DNA of 5,285 bases from Actinomycetota bacterium (GTDB lineage: Bacteria; Actinomycetota; Thermoleophilia; RBG-16-64-13). The position numbers and the translations under genes are program-made. The DNA is taken from positions 1 through 5,285 of the forward strand of contig JAMDDA010000146.1 of assembly GCA_023488925.1 (NCBI GenBank), written 5' to 3'. Positions 1 to 3,985 of the stretch are shown here, in pieces. The notes under the pieces are model-generated. The model had not been told where the DNA came from. It made no database searches and was given only the letters and a program-made list of their open reading frames with translations. Position 1 is the stretch's first letter. Every line of letters begins with the position of its first letter.

Positions 1-1
1 C

Positions 2-1068
2 CTGGGCTTCCTGCTGGCTATCGCGGTCGCTTGGGCCGTCACGCCGGCGGCGGCGGAGCTCGCCCGCCGCGTGGGGGCCATGGACCAACCGGCCGCCCGC
101 AAGATCCACGCGGTGCCCACTCCCCGCATGGGGGGCATCGCCATCTACTTCGGGGTGATCATTCCCAGTCTGGTCTTCCTCTCGGGGGAGGGTGTGGTCC
201 GGGGTATCCTGGTGGGCGCCTCGCTCATCACTCTGGTGGGCGTTTTCGACGACGTCAAGGGCACGACGCCGCTCGTCAAGCTGGGGCTGCAATTGGTGGT
301 GGCGGTCATTCTCGTGCTGTACGGGGTGCGGGTGGAGACGTTGTCGGTGCCGGGCATCGGCATCCTGGTGCTCGGCTGGGTGGGCATCCCCTTCAGCCTG
401 CTCTGGGTGGTCTCCATCATGAACATCGTGAACTTCATCGACGGTATGGACGGGTTGGCCGCCGGCGTGTGCGCCATAAGCTCGGTCACGTTTGCCATCA
501 TCGCCATGTCCCTGGGCCAAGACCGTTCATGGGCATCCTGGCCGCGGCGGTCGCCGGAGCCACCGTGGGGTTCCTGTGGCACAACTTCCACCCGGCCAGC
601 ATCTTCATGGGCGACTCGGGATCGCTCCTGCTCGGCTATCTGCTGGGAGCCATCACCCTGCAGGGCTTTCTCAAGGGTGTGGCCACGGTGGCTCTGCTGA
701 TTCCTCTGCTGGTGCTCGGCATCCCCATCTTCGACACGGGCTTCGCCATCCTCCGCCGGGTCAAGAACCGGCGGCCCATCTACGTTGCCGACCGGGGCCA
801 TCTGCATCACCGCTTTGCCAACCTGGGCTACTCCCAGCGGCAGACGGTCATGATCCTGTATGGTTGGTCGGGCCTCATGAGTCTTGTGGCGCTGGCGATG
901 CGCTTCGCTCCCGTGTGGCTCACGGGCGTGCTCGCGGGCCTGGTAGGAGCGGTCTCCCTATATCTGGGATACACGCTCGAGATCGTCCGCTGGAGCAAGC
1001 TGACGGGCCGGCGGGCGGGTGGGCGGGGTGATGACGGACGGGACGGTACTGCCCATGAACGGTCTTGA
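2..1068 (+). CDS. wecA: WecA/TagO-like polyprenyl-phosphate GlcNAc-1-phosphate transferase, 5'-partial and frameshifted
   Basis: This is an integral membrane enzyme of the MraY/WecA/TagO family. It moves a sugar-1-phosphate, usually GlcNAc-1-P from UDP-GlcNAc, onto a polyprenyl phosphate, the first step in making cell-wall polymers or surface glycans. The reading frame is open from base 2 with no start in the window, so the first transmembrane residues lie upstream. The first half (frame 2) shows a KIHAVPTPRMGG block near 101-136, the DDVKG metal-site motif (Asp-Asp at 248-253) and NFIDGMDGLA (431-460). The second half (frame 1) shows HNFHPASIFMGDSGS (580-624) and the HLHHR loop (799-813) typical of WecA/TagO rather than MraY. 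The halves join near 520, where one base appears to be missing. Frame 2 alone stops at 700 and would lose the MGDSGS and HLHHR motifs. The family is clear; the exact sugar and lipid are not. A sequencing error or a real pseudogene would both explain the break. Confidence 0.88.
   Translation, partial: GLPAGYRGRLGRHAGGGGARPPRGGHGPTGRPQDPRGAHSPHGGHRHLLRGDHSQSGLPLGGGCGPGYPGGRLAHHSGGRFRRRQGHDAARQAGAAIGGGGHSRAVRGAGGDVVGAGHRHPGARLGGHPLQPALGGLHHEHRELHRRYGRVGRRRVRHKLGHVCHHRHVPGPRPFMGILAAAVAGATVGFLWHNFHPASIFMGDSGSLLLGYLLGAITLQGFLKGVATVALLIPLLVLGIPIFDTGFAILRRVKNRRPIYVADRGHLHHRFANLGYSQRQTVMILYGWSGLMSLVALAMRFAPVWLTGVLAGLVGAVSLYLGYTLEIVRWSKLTGRRAGGRGDDGRDGTAHERS
515..531 (+). other. Apparent -1 frameshift site inside wecA
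   Basis: Family-like protein is read in frame 2 up to about IIAMSLGQ (ending at 520) and continues in frame 1 with PFMGILAAAVAG from 523. One added base restores the frame. For example, a third C in the CC at 523-524 would give GQDPFMG. No heptameric slippery sequence, internal Shine-Dalgarno or stop codon is present at the junction, so programmed frameshifting is unlikely. Confidence 0.8.
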
Positions 1069-1115
1069 AGGACGGCTGAGCGGTCGGGAAACAGCGGAGT
1101 ACATTCGTGACATTC

Positions 1116-1144
1116 TTGCCAAGGTCGAAGGGATTCGATATCAT
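1116..1144 (+). promoter_or_regulatory. Candidate sigma70/sigmaA-type promoter for the atp operon
   Basis: TTGCCA (1116-1121) and TATCAT (1139-1144) each match the consensus -35 and -10 boxes at five of six positions and are exactly 17 bases apart. They lie in the gap between wecA and the first atp gene, in a patch that is AT-richer than its surroundings. Transcription would start at about 1150-1152, only some 8-10 bases before the ATG at 1160. The match is read directly from the sequence; activity is inferred. Confidence 0.55.
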
Positions 1145-1159
1145 GCGGGCGGCCCCACG

Positions 1160-1423
1160 ATGAGCCGTGATCCCATGCGCGATCTGTCACAAGTCGGTGG
1201 CGCCGGGTTCACGCTCGTTGCCTACGTTCTCGTGTTCACCGGTATCGGGTACGGTCTCGACCGGCTGCTGGGCACGCGTCCGTGGCTGATGGTGGGGGGT
1301 GTCTTCCTCGGAGCAGGGTTGGGCTTCGTCTACATGGTCCGCATGCTGATCGGGGCCGGGCGGGCCGCCCAGGAGGACGACGACGACGGTGGGCGGCCGG
1401 GCGGGCCAAGCACCAAGGAGTAG
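1160..1423 (+). CDS. atpZ: AtpZ/AtpI-family small membrane protein of the ATP synthase operon
   Basis: The 87-residue protein starts MSRDPMRDLSQVGGAGF. It has two membrane helices (about residues 14-33 and 43-62), separated by a short loop with the family-like DRLLGTRPWL pattern, and ends in a charged cytoplasmic tail containing EDDDD. This is the usual size and shape of AtpZ/AtpI proteins encoded first in atp operons. They have been linked to ATP synthase assembly and, together with AtpI, to Mg2+/Ca2+ transport in alkaliphilic Bacillus. The start is uncertain. In-frame ATGs at 1031 and 1055 would add 43 or 35 residues and overlap the end of wecA. However, third-position GC in the 1055-1159 stretch falls to about 54%, against about 74% in the first 42 codons of the gene, and a promoter candidate sits within it. 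No candidate start has a clear Shine-Dalgarno site. It is followed by the next gene after 14 bases. Confidence 0.8.
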   Translation: MSRDPMRDLSQVGGAGFTLVAYVLVFTGIGYGLDRLLGTRPWLMVGGVFLGAGLGFVYMVRMLIGAGRAAQEDDDDGGRPGGPSTKE

Positions 1424-1426
1424 ACC

Positions 1427-1432
1427 GGAGGG
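1427..1432 (+). promoter_or_regulatory. Ribosome binding site that fixes the atpI start
   Basis: GGAGGG lies 5 bases before the CTG at 1438. No ATG, GTG or TTG in the atpI frame lies within reach of it. The next in-frame ATG (1477) is 44 bases further on and would remove about half of the first membrane helix. This site is the main reason for choosing a CTG start. Confidence 0.65.
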
Positions 1433-1437
1433 CAAAG

Positions 1438-1752
1438 CTGACACTCACGATTGCATCGGTAGCGACAGGCGTCGTCATGGCCGTTGTCTACTTTGTCGCC
1501 TCCCTCCGCTCCCAGCTGTGGCTATCGTTGCGGAGAGGCGGATCTTTCGCCCTTCTCTCCGTCGGTGCCTTCCTCCTCCGGCTTACGCTCTTCGGCGCTT
1601 TCCTCTTCGCCGTCGACCGGCTGACCGCGTTAGACGTGGTGGTCGTCGCCGTAGCTTTCGTGGCTGTCTTCACGGTATTGAGCGGCTACTCGCTGTTCCG
1701 TCTCGCCACCCGGGGCCGCCTCCCGGGTGTTTCGTCACACGTCGCGCCCTAG
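1438..1752 (+). CDS. atpI: ATP synthase subunit I / AtpR-like membrane protein, probable CTG start
   Basis: This small, very hydrophobic protein has 104 residues if read from CTG. Three membrane helices are visible: about residues 3-22 (ASVATGVVMAVVYFVASL), 36-60 (with Arg48 inside FLLRLTLFG) and 63-87 (DVVVVAVAFVAVFTVL), followed by a basic tail. Position between atpZ and atpB and the overall shape fit ATP synthase subunit I, whose proposed role is to help c-ring assembly. Three helices with an arginine within the second also resemble the AtpR proteins of N-ATPase operons, so the exact subfamily is uncertain. Sequence conservation in these proteins is poor, and the call rests mostly on context and topology. 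The CTG start is inferred from the GGAGGG site and from the need for a complete first helix; ATT at 1450 and ATG at 1477 are weaker alternatives. The gap to atpB is 12 bases. Confidence 0.7.
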   Translation: MTLTIASVATGVVMAVVYFVASLRSQLWLSLRRGGSFALLSVGAFLLRLTLFGAFLFAVDRLTALDVVVVAVAFVAVFTVLSGYSLFRLATRGRLPGVSSHVAP

Positions 1753-1758
1753 AAGGAG
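1753..1758 (+). promoter_or_regulatory. Ribosome binding site of atpB
   Basis: AAGGAG directly follows the stop codon of the preceding gene and lies 6 bases before the GTG at 1765. It supports GTG as the atpB start. Confidence 0.8.
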
Positions 1759-1764
1759 TCCCGC

Positions 1765-2559
1765 GTGTCTTCCGAAGCCGAAGCCAACAAGGTGACAGAG
1801 GCTCTTCACGAGCTCAACGTCCAGTCGATCATCCACCTGCCCAAGCTCGGTCCGATCGACCTCTCCATCTCGAACGCGGTCATCTACATGTGGATCTCGG
1901 CGGCGCTGGTCTTCATCTTCTTCTTCGTCATCAGCCGGCGGCTGCGGAAGCAGCCCGACGCGCTGCAGACCGTTGGCGAGATCCTGCTCAACTTTGCCAC
2001 CGGGCACCTTACCGGGCAGATCGGCGAAAAGGGCAAGAAGTACTATTATCTGATCCTCACCATTTTCACCTATATCTTCACCATGAATATCTTGGGCCTC
2101 ATCCCGAAGCCCGAGATTCTGAAGCCCTACACCCCCACCGCGAACATCAACGTCACCTTCGGCATGGCCTTCGTGGTGTTCCTGGTGGTGCAGTATCAGG
2201 GCTTTCGCCGTCATGGGTTCCGCGGCTACATCGGCTCCTGGCTCACGCCCAAGGGCGTGCCGAAGGCGCTGGCCATTCCGCTGAACTTCGTCTTCTTCGT
2301 GGTTCACCTGATGGGCGAGTTCTTCAAGCCCCTCTCGCTGGCCATCCGGTTGTTCGGGAACACGATCGCCGGGCACCTGGTCATCCTCGTGATGCTGGGC
2401 CTGGTGATCCAGTTCGAGAGCTATCTGGTGGCAATCCCCCCCCTCGCCTTCGTGCTGGCGATGAACGGGTTTGAGATCTTTGTAGCCTTCATACAGGCCT
2501 ACATCTTCTCGCTCCTCTCGGTGATCTACATCGAGTCCGCGATCTACGCGGGCCACTAA
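1765..2559 (+). CDS. atpB: F0F1 ATP synthase subunit a
   Basis: Subunit a is the stationary membrane half of the Fo motor. It provides the two half-channels that let ions reach and leave the c ring. The 264-residue protein is of normal length. Its polar N terminus is followed by helices at about 35-57, 93-115, 130-146, 172-190, 200-216 and 222-257. The essential arginine is Arg195 in LAIRLFGNTIAGH, the equivalent of E. coli Arg210. The last helix carries Glu237 and Gln244 in GFEIFVAFIQAYIFS. Gln244 matches E. coli Gln252, and Glu237 sits where E. coli has His245, a known natural variation in the half-channel. The start is GTG at 1765, preceded by AAGGAG. atpE follows after 28 bases. No anomalies were seen, and the run of eight C at 2436-2443 is in frame. 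Confidence 0.97.
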   Translation: MSSEAEANKVTEALHELNVQSIIHLPKLGPIDLSISNAVIYMWISAALVFIFFFVISRRLRKQPDALQTVGEILLNFATGHLTGQIGEKGKKYYYLILTIFTYIFTMNILGLIPKPEILKPYTPTANINVTFGMAFVVFLVVQYQGFRRHGFRGYIGSWLTPKGVPKALAIPLNFVFFVVHLMGEFFKPLSLAIRLFGNTIAGHLVILVMLGLVIQFESYLVAIPPLAFVLAMNGFEIFVAFIQAYIFSLLSVIYIESAIYAGH

Positions 2560-2570
2560 GCAACTCCAGG

Positions 2571-2577
2571 AAAGGAG
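2571..2577 (+). promoter_or_regulatory. Strong ribosome binding site of atpE
   Basis: AAAGGAG lies 10 bases before the ATG at 2588 in an AT-richer leader (cagtcattca). This long Shine-Dalgarno match with an ATG start fits the high output needed for subunit c. Confidence 0.75.
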
Positions 2578-2587
2578 CAGTCATTCA

Positions 2588-2818
2588 ATGGATGCGACAA
2601 CCGCCGCCAAGCTCGCTGCCGGTCTCGGCATGGGCCTCGCGACCCTGGGTCCCGGTCTGGGCATCGGGTACATGACCGGCCGCACGACCGACGCCATCGC
2701 CCGTCAACCCGAGGCTTCCGGGGACATCCGGACGGCCATGATCATCGGCGTAGCCCTGGCTGAAGCCTTGGCTCTGTACGCCTTCGTCATCGCCATTCTC
2801 CTGGCCATCGCGAGCTAG
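2588..2818 (+). CDS. atpE: F0F1 ATP synthase subunit c
   Basis: Subunit c is the hairpin proteolipid that forms the rotating ion-carrying ring, in about 8-17 copies per enzyme. The 76-residue protein has helix 1 (about 8-31) with a glycine-rich GLGMGLATLGPGLGIG stretch, the polar loop RQPE (Arg39-Gln40-Pro41) that contacts gamma/epsilon, and helix 2 (about 48-74) with the ion-binding Glu59 in VALAEALALYAF. Na+-binding c subunits such as that of Ilyobacter carry a Gln in helix 1 (GIGQGY) and Ser-Thr right after the Glu (AEST). Here these positions read GLGIGY and AEAL, so the ring most likely carries protons. There is no signal peptide. The start is ATG with a strong ribosome site. A perfect GC hairpin begins 15 bases after the stop. 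Confidence 0.97.
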   Translation: MDATTAAKLAAGLGMGLATLGPGLGIGYMTGRTTDAIARQPEASGDIRTAMIIGVALAEALALYAFVIAILLAIAS

Positions 2819-2833
2819 GACCAAAGCAAGGAG

Positions 2834-2862
2834 GCGCCGGGGGCCGGAGGGGCCCCCGGCGC
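2834..2862 (+). promoter_or_regulatory. Perfect 12-bp GC hairpin between atpE and atpF
   Basis: The arms GCGCCGGGGGCC (2834-2845) and GGCCCCCGGCGC (2851-2862) are exact reverse complements around a GGAGG loop (2846-2850), and all twelve pairs are G-C. No T-run follows (the next bases are attcaccacacg), so it is not a classical intrinsic terminator, and operon genes continue downstream. It may protect the atpE end of the message from 3' decay or reduce read-through into atpF, raising subunit c over the other subunits. That role is inferred. Confidence 0.8.
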
Positions 2863-2873
2863 ATTCACCACAC

Positions 2874-2881
2874 GAGGAGAG
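2874..2881 (+). promoter_or_regulatory. Ribosome binding site of atpF
   Basis: GAGGAGAG lies 12 bases before the ATG at 2894, a rather long spacing. No other start in the atpF frame is nearer. It sits just after the hairpin, so the hairpin leaves it exposed. Confidence 0.6.
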
Positions 2882-2893
2882 CTTGAGCCGAGC

Positions 2894-3400
2894 ATGAAGA
2901 TCTTCGAGGTAGATCCGGGCCTGTTCATCTGGTCGCTGCTGACCTTCGTCCTGCTTGTCCTGCTTCTCTACAAGTTTGCCTTCGGGCCGCTCATGAACCT
3001 GCAGCGGCAGCGCCAAGAAGAGATCCACGCATCGATCCGTGAGGCCGAACGGCTGCGTGACGAGGCCCACGCTCTGCTGACCGATTACAAGCAGCAACTG
3101 GCCGCCGCCCGCCAGGAGGCTGAGGAGATCCTCGAGCGGGCGCGGAAAGTGGGCGAGAGCACAAAGACGGAGATTCTGAGCGAGGCGAAAGCCCAGGCCG
3201 AGCGTGTTCTCGAGAGGGCCCACGAACAGATCGAACGAGAGACCCGCCAGGCCTTGCAGGAGATCAAGGAGGAGGTCGCCGCCCTCACCTTGGCCGCCAC
3301 CGAGAAGGTGACCCGGAAGACGCTCAACGAGAAAGAGCATCTCGACCTGATCAAAGAAGCCATCGCCGAGCTCGACCTCGGCGCTTTCAGCGATAACTAG
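2894..3400 (+). CDS. atpF: F0F1 ATP synthase subunit b
   Basis: Subunit b is the dimeric peripheral-stalk protein that ties Fo to the F1 head and, through delta, holds alpha3beta3 still during rotation. The 168-residue protein has the usual plan. A single N-terminal membrane helix (about residues 9-30, LFIWSLLTFVLLVLLLYKFAF) is followed by a long charged coiled coil (about 33-150) rich in Glu, Arg, Ala and Lys, beginning LQRQRQEEIHASIREAE. The C-terminal segment around EHLDLIKEAIAEL is the expected delta-binding end. Length is normal, and there is only one b gene, as in most heterotrophs. Delta is encoded separately, unlike the mycobacterial b-delta fusion. The stop is followed after 12 bases by the atpH start. 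Confidence 0.96.
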   Translation: MKIFEVDPGLFIWSLLTFVLLVLLLYKFAFGPLMNLQRQRQEEIHASIREAERLRDEAHALLTDYKQQLAAARQEAEEILERARKVGESTKTEILSEAKAQAERVLERAHEQIERETRQALQEIKEEVAALTLAATEKVTRKTLNEKEHLDLIKEAIAELDLGAFSDN

Positions 3401-3412
3401 GAAGAAGGGCCG

Positions 3413-3985
3413 GTGAGCGAGACCAGGATTGCCAAGGTGTACGCCGGGGCCCTCTACGAGGCGGCGGTCGAGACGGGCAAGGTCGAAGCCGTCCGCCGGG
3501 ATCTCTCCGCCTTCGTGGACGCCCTGGCGCAGTCCGCCGAGTTGCGGGCCTTTGTGCAGGACGAAGACGTGTCCGCCGAGGAGAAGAAACAGACTCTGAT
3601 GCAGCTGACGGAAGGGGGGGACGACCTGGTCCGTAACTTCTTGCGGCTGCTCGTCGACAAAGACCGGGAGTCGGTGTTGGAAGAGGCCTACCGCGCCTTC
3701 GTGGAGCGCGTGGAGGCGGACGCGGGCATAGTGAAAGTCGAGCTCGTCACGGCTGTGCCTGTGCCCGGCACCGTGCAGGCGGGCCTGAAGGAATCCCTGG
3801 AGAAGTCCCTGGGCAAGAGCGTGGAGTTGACCCTGACCGTGGACGGAGACATCCTCGGCGGGGTGAAGCTCCGCATTGGAGATCGGATCGCGGACGCGAG
3901 CCTCCGGCACCGGCTGGAAGGCCTGCGCGCCCGCTTGGTAAGCCCCACGGCAAGGTTGGAGGGTTCAGTTGAAGCTGCGTCCTGA
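3413..3985 (+). CDS. atpH: F0F1 ATP synthase subunit delta
   Basis: Delta (the OSCP homologue) sits on top of the F1 head and joins the alpha N termini to the b dimer. The 190-residue protein is slightly longer than usual. It opens with the typical helical domain ([17 protein letters not shown], with [10 protein letters not shown] near 76-85). It ends with the conserved C-terminal block [20 protein letters not shown] (about 149-168), which has the ILGG-x-IGD-x-x-D-S pattern of the family. The GTG start has an AAGAAGG element at 3402-3408 just upstream, with 4 bases between. Its last 17 bases overlap the start of atpA, suggesting translational coupling. The G7 run at 3614-3620 reads in frame as part of TEGGDD, so the gene is intact. 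Confidence 0.95.
   Translation: MSETRIAKVYAGALYEAAVETGKVEAVRRDLSAFVDALAQSAELRAFVQDEDVSAEEKKQTLMQLTEGGDDLVRNFLRLLVDKDRESVLEEAYRAFVERVEADAGIVKVELVTAVPVPGTVQAGLKESLEKSLGKSVELTLTVDGDILGGVKLRIGDRIADASLRHRLEGLRARLVSPTARLEGSVEAAS
3958..3963 (+). promoter_or_regulatory. Ribosome binding site that fixes the atpA TTG start
   Basis: GGAGGG lies within the end of atpH, 5 bases before the TTG at 3969. The protein read from this TTG ([16 protein letters not shown]) lines up with the N terminus of E. coli alpha (MQLNSTEISELIKQRI), which confirms the start. Confidence 0.8.

Noticed and set aside
31..519. Frame-1 open stretch before the wecA frameshift, giving one long ORF to 1068
   Set aside because: Its residues before about 520 are Gly/Arg/His-rich and unlike any protein, while frame 2 over the same bases carries the WecA motifs. 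Only the part after about 523 is real.
512..530. Programmed -1 ribosomal frameshift in wecA
   Set aside because: There is no X XXY YYZ slippery heptamer, no Shine-Dalgarno-like stimulator at the right distance and no obvious downstream pseudoknot. The family is not known to use frameshifting.
2436..2443. C8 run as a phase-variation or error site in atpB
   Set aside because: The run reads in frame as part of AIPPLA, a plausible helix turn, with conserved sequence on both sides.
2834..2875. Intrinsic terminator after atpE
   Set aside because: The stem is strong but is followed by attcaccacacg with no T-run, and operon genes continue immediately downstream.
3614..3620. G7 run as a phase-variation tract in atpH
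   Set aside because: The gene is in frame and encodes an essential housekeeping subunit, and the run simply encodes part of TEGGDD.
2585..3910. 441-codon open frame on the minus strand
   Set aside because: It lies opposite atpE, atpF and atpH, whose products are clearly recognised. It arises from codon bias in GC-rich DNA and its product (rich in His, Gln, Leu, Gly) resembles no family I know.
2894..3985. b-delta fusion like that of mycobacteria
   Set aside because: atpF ends at a TAG (3398-3400) and atpH has its own GTG start and ribosome site 12 bases later; both have normal single-subunit lengths.
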